This document shows, in pieces, positions 27,563-36,970 of a DNA stretch of 60,765 nt; within the stretch, counting starts at the first letter, position 1; every line of letters starts with the position of its first letter. Location: assembly GCA_018402455.1 (NCBI GenBank), contig JAGYIG010000019.1, forward strand, positions 1-60,765, read 5' to 3'. The notes under the pieces were generated by a model. That model searched no databases. It saw only the letters and a list, made by a program, of their open reading frames with translations, and was not told the origin of the DNA. The stretch is from Opitutaceae bacterium. Lineage in GTDB: Bacteria > Verrucomicrobiota > Verrucomicrobiia > Opitutales > Opitutaceae. The position numbers and the translations under genes were made by a program.

Positions 27563-29599
27563 GTGAGCATTCCGATCCAAACCTATTTTCCCGAAGGCAA
27601 CGCCGAGGACAAGTCCTCCAACCCTGACCCGTCCCGTCCCTTCCGGGAACTACTCGAACTCCGGTTGAGCCGCCGCGACGTGCTGAGGGGAGGCGTCATG
27701 GCCGCGGTGGCGAGTTTCGTCGCAACCTCGGGGGCCGCCGCGCTTACCCGGACATTGGCACCCCCGGCCCGCCTGCTGGCCCGGACTCCGGACGGCCTGA
27801 CCGACAGCTTGCTCGGGTTCACCCCGGTCCCCATCCACCGGGGCGACAGCCTTCTCGTGGCGCCCGGATATACCGCGCGTCCATTCCTTCCCGCGGGGAC
27901 CCCCATCTGCGCGCCCTACCCGCTCTACTCGGAGGGTGGCCATAACAGCGGCGCCGAACAGGAGTGCCAGGTGGGAAGTAACCACGACGGCATGCATTTC
28001 TTTGCGCTCGGAGAGGGCGAGGAACGCAACCGTCATGGCATCCTCTGCCTCAACCACGAGTACATCGACGCACCTAAGCTGCACCCGAATGGGCCGACGG
28101 TGGTGGAAGGGCAACGAACCGACGCGGACGAAGTCCGCAAGGAAGTCGCGGCCCACGGCGTATCCGTCGTCGAGATCGAGCGGGACGAGACAGGATCCTG
28201 GCAGGTGGTGCCGGGGCGCTACAACCGCAGGGTCACAGCCGGAACCCCCATGGAGTTCTCCGGACCGGTGCGCGGCTCGGAGCATGTGCGGACGCGTCAC
28301 AGCCCGGAGGGCACGAGGGCACGCGGCACGTTGAACAACTGCGCGCACGGGGTGACTCCGTGGAACACCTACCTCACGTGCGAAGAAAACTGGGCGTACT
28401 ACTTTGTGAATCGCGGAGACAACCCTCGAGAGCACGCACGTTACGGAATCTCCGCGAGCCTTGGGCGGTACGGCTGGGCGACCATCCAGAACATCGACGC
28501 GTATGCCCGGTTTGACGCTTCGCGAAAAGGCTCCTCGCCCGTCGAGGACTACCGGAACGAGCCCAACACCATGGGCTGGATCGTGGAGATCGACCCCTTC
28601 CGCCCGGACGCTCCCCCGGTGAAGCGCACGGCGCTGGGCCGCTTCGCGCACGAAGGGTGTTGGGCCGCCCCGGCCGTGGAAGGACGCCCTCTCGTATTTT
28701 ACATGGGTGACGACGCGAAGAACGAGCACATTTACAAGTTCGTCACCGCCCAGCCCTATCAGGCTGGCACGACTCAGGGCGATGTTCTCGACACCGGGGT
28801 GCTTTATGCGGCGCGCTTCGACGAGGACGGAAGAGGCAAGTGGCTGCCGCTTGACCACGCGGACGCCGGGTTCCAGGCCAAGTGTCGAGAGAAGGGGGTC
28901 GCGTTCACCGATCAGGCCGACGTCTTGGTGAACACCCGGCTAGCCGCGGACGTGGCGGGCGCCACGCCCATGGACCGTCCAGAGTGGACCGTCGTACATC
29001 CAGACACGGGCGAGGTGTTCTGCACGCTGACCAACAACAACGAGCGCGGAGACAAGGTCGCGGTCGACGCCGCCAACCCTCGCGGCGACAACCCCTTCGG
29101 ACACATCATCCGCTGGCGTGAAGAAAACGACCAACACGAAGCCCTCGACTTCCATTGGGACATCTTCGTCTTGGCCGGTCCGCCCGAAGACAGCGAGGTT
29201 CGCGGCAGCGCCGGTGACGTGCCGCTGGACGAGACCAACATGTTCTCCAGCCCGGACGGTCTCTGGATCGACACGCGCGGCGTGCTCTGGATCGAGCTGG
29301 ACATGGGAACTGACCAGCAGGTTCTCGAGCGTGAGCGCTTCGGCAACAACGCCCTCCTCGCCGCCGATCCGGTCACCGGAGACATCCGGCGCTTCCTCGT
29401 CGGACCGCGCGGTCAGGAGATCACGGGCTGCATCGCCACCCCGGACGGCCAGACGTTATTCATCAATGTCCAGCACCCCGGGGAGGGATCGGAAGCGAAC
29501 CCCGTGCTCACGTCAAACTGGCCGCACGGCGGGTCGGCGCGCCCCCGTTCGGCGGTGGTGGTGATCACGAAAGAAGACGGAGGCGTGGTCGGGACCTAG
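27563..29599 (+). CDS. phoX: PhoX-family alkaline phosphatase (DUF839), Tat-exported
   Basis: Secreted Ca/Fe-dependent phosphomonoesterase that frees phosphate from organic esters. 678 residues; the twin-arginine signal is LSRRDVLRGGVMAAVASF (Arg37-Arg38), preceded by the Pro/Asp-rich leader common in this family. PhoX landmarks: GSNHDGMHFFAL, LCLNHEYID, NNCAHGVTPWNTYLTCEENW, MGWIVEIDPF and SSPDGLWIDTRG. GTG start at 27563. AAG and GAG dominate over AAA and GAA, unlike neighbouring core genes, and long non-coding DNA lies on both sides, so acquisition by transfer is likely (inference). Confidence 0.92.
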   Translation: MSIPIQTYFPEGNAEDKSSNPDPSRPFRELLELRLSRRDVLRGGVMAAVASFVATSGAAALTRTLAPPARLLARTPDGLTDSLLGFTPVPIHRGDSLLVAPGYTARPFLPAGTPICAPYPLYSEGGHNSGAEQECQVGSNHDGMHFFALGEGEERNRHGILCLNHEYIDAPKLHPNGPTVVEGQRTDADEVRKEVAAHGVSVVEIERDETGSWQVVPGRYNRRVTAGTPMEFSGPVRGSEHVRTRHSPEGTRARGTLNNCAHGVTPWNTYLTCEENWAYYFVNRGDNPREHARYGISASLGRYGWATIQNIDAYARFDASRKGSSPVEDYRNEPNTMGWIVEIDPFRPDAPPVKRTALGRFAHEGCWAAPAVEGRPLVFYMGDDAKNEHIYKFVTAQPYQAGTTQGDVLDTGVLYAARFDEDGRGKWLPLDHADAGFQAKCREKGVAFTDQADVLVNTRLAADVAGATPMDRPEWTVVHPDTGEVFCTLTNNNERGDKVAVDAANPRGDNPFGHIIRWREENDQHEALDFHWDIFVLAGPPEDSEVRGSAGDVPLDETNMFSSPDGLWIDTRGVLWIELDMGTDQQVLERERFGNNALLAADPVTGDIRRFLVGPRGQEITGCIATPDGQTLFINVQHPGEGSEANPVLTSNWPHGGSARPRSAVVVITKEDGGVVGT

Positions 29600-29924
29600 G
29601 CGCGAGCGAATCAGAGCATTGGTGGGCCGAGGGTGGCAGCGGGCAAAGGACGCCCGATTGCACCGTGACTATTGTATCTTCCCCCATCATCCAAAGCACA
29701 GCGCCGCGATCATCGTTCCTGCTTGAATCACGCCTCCGCTTCATACCCACCCCGGCCGTTGGCCGTTCCCGGCACCGCTCGGCATCCCTGTCGTGATCGC
29801 GCTCGCCTGCCCCGTGGCTGGGCAGTCCGTCGAAGATCTCACCCATTCGCTCCTGACACCCCGAAAACAACCTCGCAAAAGCCCATTCCTAGTACTGCAA
29901 AGCAGGCTCATGGTCTGCCTCCTC
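29600..29924. other. Non-coding gap before transposase remnant
   Basis: About 325 bases with no frame that resembles a protein family. It may contain the eroded upstream part of the insertion element, but no inverted end could be recognised. Confidence 0.4.
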
Positions 29925-30224
29925 CAAATCTATCTCAAACACCCAATCATCGCCGATGGGGTAAGTGCCCACCGGTGATGGGACAATCAGTGGAGCATCC
30001 TGCTCTCGGCGCTAGCTTACACTCTGGTGCAGGGCCTGCGGCGACTGGCTTTGGCGGGCACCGTGTTGGCCCGGGCGACCTGCGCGGCCTTGCGACTCAA
30101 ATTGGTCAAGATCGGGGCGGTGGTCGTGCGCTCGGCAACGCGTGTTCGAGTGCATCTGAGCAGTCATCATCCTTGCCGCGAGATCTTTCTGCACGCCTGC
30201 GACGTGCTCTCACCACCGCGCTGA
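29925..30224 (+). pseudogene. IS1380-like transposase, C-terminal remnant
   Basis: About 100 codons in one frame. The run IIADGVSAHR-stop-WDNQW (stop TGA at 29976-29978) followed by SILLSALAYTLVQGLRRLAL, VLARATCAALRLKLVKIGA and SSHHPCREIFLHACDVL corresponds to the C-terminal end of IS1380-family DDE transposases (typically ADRTSAHRWWxNQFRLLLSxLAYVL...RLKLLKIGA). The in-frame stop replaces a Trp or Cys codon, and no N-terminal catalytic part remains upstream. Family assignment is from remembered motif similarity. Confidence 0.65.
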
Positions 30225-30409
30225 CAAAGTCGAGCAACCCGTAGGCCTGCCGATCTTCAACGGGGGCAAGGGGGGGCACAGGTGCCACGCGATTGAAACA
30301 ATTCTGCCCCGTTTTCGTTACCTCCTTCATCAATTTGGCGATTTGTTCAGCGCCAAGTGATCGTCCGCAACAACCGCATGCGACACTCAACCCCGCGGGT
30401 TGATTCGAT

Positions 30410-31993
30410 TCATTCGACTGTTGTAGGTACGAGCGAGTAGGTCGAGATCGTTTGCGATTTCTCGAAACCAATGAGGATTAAATCGAGCCCGGTCGTATTG
30501 TCCGACGCCGGAACGAACTGTAAGAACTCCGGTGCAAGGTCGAGACCGTCTTCGCCCAGTGTATCCATCATCCCGACGCAGTAGGACGTCTGCGGATCAG
30601 TCACGTCATAGATAAAGACAAAGCCGCTGCGCTCCATGGCGATGAATGCAAAGTGACGACCATCGATTGTACCCACAGTGACCGCCTCCGGTTCGGGACC
30701 CTTGGCATCGGAGCGGCTGTCGAAATCACCAGCCTCCTGATTGGCGTTGTAATTTTGCCGGCCGAATTGAGCAGACAGCCGCTCAAAGTCAGAGCCCGAA
30801 TCAAACACAATTTCTCCAGTATCCGCATCGAGAATCGAGAAACTGCGGCTCCCGAAGGTATGCAGGTTAATAATTTCTCCGTTCTCATTGAGCCCGTCTA
30901 CGATGGAGACCTCCAACCTCCCCAAGTTGGCGTTTTTGAAGGTGTGCGGACCATAAAGATCCGAAAGTTCACGCTTATACCGGCGGTTAAGAGGGGGAAG
31001 GCCCTTCCTCCCTAATTCGTGCACACGTGCCACGTCCAGCCCATCGGGGCGAGCATCACCCTCGTTCGCCGTGAGAATGTAGGAGCGGCCTTCCACCTCG
31101 TAGGCGGCGATCATGTCTGGCATCGGTATATGAAACAAGCGCGCCTCCGGTTTGGTTTCAAAGAGCTTGGCTTCACCGTCGCGGTCCGACGGATCGATAT
31201 CGTGCATTCGTAGTAACAGGTCATGCACGGCGACCCATTGCCTCGTCTCGGTATCAAAGACACCGATCGCATTACTTTCCTGGATCGAAACAAAGGCCTT
31301 TTGCCCGACCCCGATAACATATTCGGGCTCTAGAAAAACCTCAGGGGCCGCGCCGGGTTGGTTGGATCGCAGGCCGACCAGATCGACTCCAGTGGCAAGA
31401 TTTTCTGGAGTAAAACCGTAGGTGTTCACGATGAGACCATTTACCGACTCCAAAATGGTCAGATCCTGCAAATCAATTACTGAAATCGAGCCCTGAGCCT
31501 GTGGTCCTTTGGACGAGAACTCACCCTCGTTGGCCACCAATATTCTCAGCCCATCGGGAGCAAAAGCGAGGCTATCGGGATGAAAGCCGACTTCGACGAA
31601 GCCAAGAAGGGCACCTGTCCGCATGTCGAAAAGGCCAACCCTTCCCGGATTCACATTTGAGTTCTCTGGAATCAGCGCAGCAGCCCCCAAACCACGCCCG
31701 GTGGGGTCGATGGCCACACTGGCCACTGAATCGAGTTTCGCCGTCGGAAAGGCTTCACTCAAGTCGACAATTTGGGTGCGTAGCGGTTTCCGCGGATTAC
31801 TAAAGTCGATGATCTCGACTCCGGGGACGGAGCCAGAGGCGGTTGAAAAAACTTTTTGAGTTCGTGGATCATATTGGAAGATCTCTGCTCCTTTCGCTTG
31901 GTAACGGCTGATGAATGCCATATCCAACGCCCCGTGCATTGACGCGGCAAAGGCGAGGAAACAAATTACGCAGGGTTTCGCACGAATTTTCAT
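30410..31993 (-). CDS. Choice-of-anchor I family secreted beta-propeller-like protein, no anchor
   Basis: 527 residues with N-terminal signal peptide (VICFLAFAASMHGALD). The body matches the choice-of-anchor I pattern often annotated as alkaline phosphatase-like: PDSLAFAPDGLRILVANEGEF, SYILTANEGDARP, KGPEPEAVTVGTIDG, FAFIAMERSGFVFIYDV. Members usually end in a PEP-CTERM or other sorting tail; this one stops just after the propeller (STYSLVPTTVE), so it should be released or periplasmic. Its codons are more AT-rich than those of the neighbours. Shares the accessory segment with phoX. Confidence 0.8.
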   Translation of the reverse strand: MKIRAKPCVICFLAFAASMHGALDMAFISRYQAKGAEIFQYDPRTQKVFSTASGSVPGVEIIDFSNPRKPLRTQIVDLSEAFPTAKLDSVASVAIDPTGRGLGAAALIPENSNVNPGRVGLFDMRTGALLGFVEVGFHPDSLAFAPDGLRILVANEGEFSSKGPQAQGSISVIDLQDLTILESVNGLIVNTYGFTPENLATGVDLVGLRSNQPGAAPEVFLEPEYVIGVGQKAFVSIQESNAIGVFDTETRQWVAVHDLLLRMHDIDPSDRDGEAKLFETKPEARLFHIPMPDMIAAYEVEGRSYILTANEGDARPDGLDVARVHELGRKGLPPLNRRYKRELSDLYGPHTFKNANLGRLEVSIVDGLNENGEIINLHTFGSRSFSILDADTGEIVFDSGSDFERLSAQFGRQNYNANQEAGDFDSRSDAKGPEPEAVTVGTIDGRHFAFIAMERSGFVFIYDVTDPQTSYCVGMMDTLGEDGLDLAPEFLQFVPASDNTTGLDLILIGFEKSQTISTYSLVPTTVE

Positions 31994-32396
31994 GGTGTCC
32001 GGTTAAAGCGTAGGCTCTCTCCATCGCACCCATAAAGCAGCGAAACCAAGTTACAATTGTGTGCCTTTCTTTACTTTTGTCACACCTTGCAGCTTTGAGC
32101 TTGTGCTCCGTTGGCGTGGCGACACCCGCTTCAAACCGAGAAGAATCAACGGTGCCCAACTTCTAGCCTTGCCGGGATGGGCGGCGGTGAAGGGCTCAAT
32201 GAACCAATTTCGATCGAGGGATTTGGTGGCCCGACCACCTCGGGCGCACCGCTGACCGGGGGCTGAGGGTAGAGGCTTTCAAACGCAATGGCACCGTCCC
32301 GGCGGCGGATTTGCCCAAACGATCGAGGGAAACGACCAGTGGACTCGAAAGGTCAACCGATGGAGGCCAACGTCGCTGCTACCGAATCCGCCGACC
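31994..32396. other. 403-bp non-coding gap, right border of accessory segment
   Basis: Upstream region of the choice-of-anchor I gene. The first 120 bases are AT-rich and may hold its promoter (GTGACAAAAGTAAAG on the minus strand); the rest is GC-rich with no recognisable gene. Confidence 0.45.
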
Positions 32397-32714
32397 TCAG
32401 TTGAAGGACTTACCACAGCCGCACGTGCTCTGAGCGTTGGGATTCTGGATTTCGAAACCCTTCCCCTGCAGACCATCGTCAAAATCGATATTGGAGCCAT
32501 CGAGGTAAGCGTAGCTCGTGGGATCGACGACAAACTTGACGCCCTCACTTTCCAGTTGCTCGTCGTCGGACTTCGGCTCGTCAAACGACATCCCATACTG
32601 GAATCCCGAGCATCCCCCAGTCTCGACGAGCACCCGCAGCACTTTTTCGGCCGCATTCTGGTCGGCCTGCATGGATTCAATCTGACGAGCGGCTCTCGGC
32701 GTTAGTTTGATCAT
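32397..32714 (-). CDS. erpA: A-type iron-sulfur carrier (IscA/ErpA/HesB family)
   Basis: Carries Fe-S clusters to target proteins. 105 residues with the three conserved cysteines: Cys35 in ETGGCSGFQYGM and Cys98/Cys100 in STCGCGKSF. FEIQNPNAQ before the last motif is typical. Length is normal. ErpA versus IscA cannot be separated from sequence alone; no isc or suf gene is adjacent. Forms the right-hand core-genome border of the accessory segment. Confidence 0.9.
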   Translation of the reverse strand: MIKLTPRAARQIESMQADQNAAEKVLRVLVETGGCSGFQYGMSFDEPKSDDEQLESEGVKFVVDPTSYAYLDGSNIDFDDGLQGKGFEIQNPNAQSTCGCGKSFN

Positions 32715-32834
32715 GCGGTGAAAGGTGGGTCTCCGCGGTCACCTGTCAAATCCCCGATCCCACCGCAGCAGATTTCATGCTAGATCGCATTTTGATTTCT
32801 TGCCTCGCCTGGGTACTGCCCTTCAACTTCTGCT

Positions 32835-33824
32835 GTGAGTGCCCTCCAGACCTTGATCAATGAAGTCCCTTACCAGATGGTCCGCAAGATTGCCGATGGC
32901 GGCATGGGGCTGGTTTATGAGGCTCGGCAAAAAGGGGCTGGAGGCTTCAGCAAAAGTGTCGCGATCAAGATCATCCGCGAGGAGTATTCCGCGATTGCGG
33001 AGTTCCAAAAGAACTTCATCGGCGAGGCCCGGTTGGTCGCGGATTTGATCCACACCAATATCGTCCAGACCTACCATCTCGGTCAGGCCAACAACCAGTA
33101 TTTCATGGTGATGGAGTACGTGGACGGCGTCAGTCTAGAGCAATTCCTGGAAAAGCACCGGGCCATCAACCAACCGATTCCCGTGGAACTGGCCGTCTTC
33201 ATCATCTCCCGGGTCGCCCGGGGGTTGGCCTACGCGCATCAAAAATGTGACGATCAGGGACGCCTGTTGGGCATCGTCCACCGCGACATCGGCCCCAAGA
33301 ACATCATGCTGGCGTGGGAGGGTGATGTGAAGTTGACCGACTTCGGCATCGCGAAGGCCCTGGACCTGATGTACAACGAAGAAGGCAAGGTCATCGCCGG
33401 GAAAGACGAATACCTTTCCCCCGAACAAGCGAGCTACGCGGTGACCGATGGGCGCGCGGATCTGTTCGCGCTCGGCATCGTGCTGACCGAGCTGCTGCTG
33501 CTGAAAAACATCTTCCGTGCCCCCGACCGCCTCGACTCCCGTCGCAACATCCTCACTATGCCCATTCCCCGCTTTGGTGACCTTCGCGTTGAGGTCGACG
33601 AAAAGCTGGAGGCGTTGATTCAACGGCTGCTGAAACGCGACCGCGACAAACGGTTTCAAACCTCCCACGAAGTGCTCACGGAGCTTGAGCTTTACCTCTA
33701 CTCCGATGGTTATGGTCCCACCAACGAGAAGCTTGGCGTGTATCTGCGAGAACTGATGGGCTACGCCTCACCTGGTTCCCGCTCACCCTTGAACGTCCCG
33801 ATGATCCGACCGCAGCAACCCTGA
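32835..33824 (+). CDS. Hanks-type serine/threonine protein kinase, soluble
   Basis: 329 residues, kinase domain at about 16-290. Gly-rich loop [15 protein letters not shown]-binding Lys45 (VAIKII), catalytic loop [13 protein letters not shown] (Asp151; the usual HRDLKP lysine is Gly153, a substitution at the HRDxKPxN lysine), DFG at 169-171, and SPEQ in place of APE. No membrane segment or sensor domain, so it is cytoplasmic. GTG start at 32835. Only 25 bp separate it from rpoN, suggesting one transcript and a regulatory link to sigma-54 (inference). Confidence 0.9.
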   Translation: MSALQTLINEVPYQMVRKIADGGMGLVYEARQKGAGGFSKSVAIKIIREEYSAIAEFQKNFIGEARLVADLIHTNIVQTYHLGQANNQYFMVMEYVDGVSLEQFLEKHRAINQPIPVELAVFIISRVARGLAYAHQKCDDQGRLLGIVHRDIGPKNIMLAWEGDVKLTDFGIAKALDLMYNEEGKVIAGKDEYLSPEQASYAVTDGRADLFALGIVLTELLLLKNIFRAPDRLDSRRNILTMPIPRFGDLRVEVDEKLEALIQRLLKRDRDKRFQTSHEVLTELELYLYSDGYGPTNEKLGVYLRELMGYASPGSRSPLNVPMIRPQQP

Positions 33825-33849
33825 GGTCGGGGAACCGATTTCTCTTCTG

Positions 33850-35325
33850 ATGGCCGGACCCGGATTTTCTCAGGGCCTCAGCCAACGCCAGACACAGTCT
33901 CTGGTGCTGGCCCCCCAGCTGCGGCAATCGCTCAAGATTCTGCAGGTTGCCGCGTTGGACCTGCGCAGCGTGATCCAAGAGGAACTGCAGGAAAACCCCA
34001 CGCTCGAAGAACTGCCCATGGAAGGCGTAAGTCTGGATCGGGCTCAGGCCGAGGATGAGTCGAACCGGTCGGGGGAAGAGACGGGAAATGGCGACGATGG
34101 GGGGAGTGATGAAATGGATTTTTCCAAGGAGTTCGAAATCCTGACCAAGCTCGACCAGGACTGGCGCGACTACATGGCCAATGCGGGCGGCAACCAGCCT
34201 CCCTCCGCGGAGGACGACGAGAAGCGGCAGCACTTTTTTGATTCGCTGGTCAGCGAGACCTCGCTGCAGGAGCACCTGATGAGTCAGGCGGAAATGTCTG
34301 ATTTGGAGCCGGTCAGCCGGGAAGCGATGCAGTATCTGGTGGGCAGTTTGGATGATCGCGGTTTCCTGACCCAGTCGGTTTCGGACATTGCCCTGCAAAC
34401 CACGCTGCCCCTGGAGGCCGTGCAGCAAGCCCGTGCCCTGCTGCAGACCTTCGATCCCGCCGGTATTGGGGCCAAGGACCTGCAGGAATGTCTGCTGCTG
34501 CAATTGATCGCCAAGGGCCGGGGGGAATCCCTGGCCGCTCGGATTGTGCGCCACCAGTTTGCCCTGCTGATTCGCCGCCGCATTCCCGACATCGCCCGCC
34601 GCTCCGGCGCGCCTCTGGACGACGTCCAACACGCGGTGGAGGAAATCGGCACCCTCGATCCGGCGCCGGGTCGCAAATTCGCCGAGGACAGCAATCGCGT
34701 CGTGGTGCCCGATGTCTCCGTGGAACGGGATGACGATGAATGGAAAATCAGCCTCAACAACGACTACATCCCCCGTCTCCGCATTTCGAGCACCTACAAG
34801 GACATGATCGCCAAGGGCTCCTTGAACCGGGAGGAACGGGATTATATCCGCGAGCGCATGCGCTCCGGTCGGTTTCTCATCAATTCAATCGAGCAGCGGC
34901 AGCAGACCATCGAGCGTATCACCCGGGAGATCATCAAGGTGCAGGAGCCGTTTTTCGAGGAAGGGGTGTCCAAGCTGCAGCCGCTGACCATGACGCAGAT
35001 CGCCGATACCGTGGGCGTGCATGAGACTACGGTCAGCCGGGCGATCGCCAACAAGTACATCCGCACCCCTCACGGGGTCTTCGACTTCAAGTTCTTCTTC
35101 ACCTCGGGCTACCAATCCGAGGGGGGCGGGGCGATTTCCAACACCAGCGTCAAGGAGATGATCCACGACCTCATTGACCTCGAAAATAAAGCCAAACCCT
35201 ATAGCGACCAGGACTTGGTTTCGCGGCTACAGGAAAAGGGGCTCAAAATCGCTCGCCGCACCGTTGCAAAATATCGGGAAGAACTGGGCATCCTGCCCAG
35301 TAACCTGCGCCGAGAGTATGCCTAA
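33850..35325 (+). CDS. rpoN: RNA polymerase sigma-54 factor
   Basis: Sigma factor that needs an AAA+ activator to open promoters. 491 residues: Gln/Leu-rich region I (LVLAPQLRQSLKILQ, LQENPTLEEL), an acidic region II, the core-binding domain, the helix-turn-helix TMTQIADTVGVHETTVSRAI, and the near-C-terminal RpoN box ARRTVAKYRE. Complete and of normal length. Follows the kinase gene by 25 bp; the usual hpf/ptsN neighbours are absent. Confidence 0.96.
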   Translation: MAGPGFSQGLSQRQTQSLVLAPQLRQSLKILQVAALDLRSVIQEELQENPTLEELPMEGVSLDRAQAEDESNRSGEETGNGDDGGSDEMDFSKEFEILTKLDQDWRDYMANAGGNQPPSAEDDEKRQHFFDSLVSETSLQEHLMSQAEMSDLEPVSREAMQYLVGSLDDRGFLTQSVSDIALQTTLPLEAVQQARALLQTFDPAGIGAKDLQECLLLQLIAKGRGESLAARIVRHQFALLIRRRIPDIARRSGAPLDDVQHAVEEIGTLDPAPGRKFAEDSNRVVVPDVSVERDDDEWKISLNNDYIPRLRISSTYKDMIAKGSLNREERDYIRERMRSGRFLINSIEQRQQTIERITREIIKVQEPFFEEGVSKLQPLTMTQIADTVGVHETTVSRAIANKYIRTPHGVFDFKFFFTSGYQSEGGGAISNTSVKEMIHDLIDLENKAKPYSDQDLVSRLQEKGLKIARRTVAKYREELGILPSNLRREYA

Positions 35326-35416
35326 ACCGCCGCAACTCGATTGACGGGGCCCCTGGTTATCCGGTTCGCCCTTGCGTCAAATCCGTTCGGGCGTGTTTGC
35401 TCCCCCACCCCTGCTT

Positions 35417-36970
35417 ATGAAATACCCCCGCTTCATTCTGCCCTGCCTGCTGCTTTTGGTTTCCACGGCGACGGCCGGAATTGTGGCCGTCCCCACGACC
35501 GTCGAACCCGAGGTTGTTCCCGGAGCCGAAGCCCGCAACGTCGTCTTCATTTTGTCGGACGACCATCGCTATGATGCGATGGGGTTCATGGGCCATCCGC
35601 TGGCCGTGACTCCCCAAATGGATGCGCTGGCCGCCGAGGGCGTGCACCTCAAAAACGCCTTTGTCACCACCTCCCTGTGTTCGCCCAGTCGCGCCTCCAT
35701 CCTCACGGGGCTCTACACCTTTCGTCACCGCGTGATCGACAATCAACGCCCGGTTCCCGAGGGCACGTTGTATTTCCCGCAATACTTACAAAAGGCCGGC
35801 TACGCCACGGCTTACGTGGGCAAATGGCACATGGGAAACCACAATGACAACCCGCGCCCGGGCTTCGATCGTTGGGTCAGTTTCCAAGGCCAGGGCCAAT
35901 ACCTCCCCACCGGCAACACCCTGAATGTCGACGGCGTCGATGTCCCCCAGCAGGGCTACATCACCACCGAACTCACCGACTACGCCGTCGACTGGCTGGA
36001 AAAACAGCGCAATTCGACCAAGCCTTTTTTTCTCTACCTTTCCCACAAGGCCGTTCACGCCAATTTCACGCCGGAAGAGCAGTATGAGGACTCACTGGCG
36101 CAAAAACCCTACCCTCGTCCCATCACGGAGGCCGATACCGATGCCAACTACCACCATCGCCCACGGTGGTTGCGCGATCAACGCAACAGCTGGCATGGAG
36201 TCGATTTCCCCTACCACAGCGACCTCGACATCGAGCGTTACTACCAGCGCTACTGCGAAGCCCTTCGGAGTGTCGACGACAGCATCGCCCGGGTCATGGC
36301 CCAACTCGAATCCATGGGTATCGCCGACGATACGCTGGTCATCTACATGGGCGACAACGGTTTTATGTTTGGAGAACACGGCCTCATCGACAAGCGCGTC
36401 GCTTATGAGCCCTCGATCCGCGTGCCCCTCCTGATGCGTTGCCCGGCCCTGTTCGAGGGCGGCACCGTGGTGGATGAGGTCGTGGCCAACATCGACATCG
36501 GTCCGACGGTCATGGCCGCCATGGGTTTGGCCAAACCGGCCCACATGGATGGCGAGAGCTTTCTGCCTTTGGGTCAGGGTCAGGACATTCCGTGGCGCGA
36601 CGAGTTTCTCTACGTCTACTACTGGGAGAAAAACTTCCCCCAATCGCCGACCGTCTTCGCCCTGCGCACAGATCGCTACAAGTTGATCAATTACTATGGT
36701 CTCTGGGATGTGGACGAACTTTACGACCTCCAAGCCGATCCGCACGAGACCACCAACCTGCTCTACCAGGACGGCTATGCCGCGATCGCGGATGACCTGA
36801 AAAACCGGCTCTATGCGAAGATGGATGCGCTCGGGGGTATGGAGATCCCCCTGAATGCTCCGTCCCCCGGGTCAAACAACAAGCGTCTGGAAACCCGCCA
36901 CGGCCGTCGGGCATCCGATTTTCCCGCCCCGTTGGTGGTGGAGGAGCCGATCAACTTCAACGCGAACTAA
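35417..36970 (+). CDS. Secreted formylglycine-dependent sulfatase
   Basis: Hydrolyses sulfate esters, probably of sulfated polysaccharides. 517 residues from ATG 35417; signal peptide KYPRFILPCLLLLVSTATA. Metal site VVFILSDDHRYDAMGF (Asp48-Asp49), the modification motif LCSPSRASILTG with Cys88 to be converted to formylglycine, YVGKWHMGNH, and YMGDNGFMFGEHG. No formylglycine-generating enzyme lies nearby. Its stop overlaps that of the opposite-strand gene at 36967-37434. A TTG start 15 codons earlier is possible but less likely. Confidence 0.93.
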   Translation: MKYPRFILPCLLLLVSTATAGIVAVPTTVEPEVVPGAEARNVVFILSDDHRYDAMGFMGHPLAVTPQMDALAAEGVHLKNAFVTTSLCSPSRASILTGLYTFRHRVIDNQRPVPEGTLYFPQYLQKAGYATAYVGKWHMGNHNDNPRPGFDRWVSFQGQGQYLPTGNTLNVDGVDVPQQGYITTELTDYAVDWLEKQRNSTKPFFLYLSHKAVHANFTPEEQYEDSLAQKPYPRPITEADTDANYHHRPRWLRDQRNSWHGVDFPYHSDLDIERYYQRYCEALRSVDDSIARVMAQLESMGIADDTLVIYMGDNGFMFGEHGLIDKRVAYEPSIRVPLLMRCPALFEGGTVVDEVVANIDIGPTVMAAMGLAKPAHMDGESFLPLGQGQDIPWRDEFLYVYYWEKNFPQSPTVFALRTDRYKLINYYGLWDVDELYDLQADPHETTNLLYQDGYAAIADDLKNRLYAKMDALGGMEIPLNAPSPGSNNKRLETRHGRRASDFPAPLVVEEPINFNAN

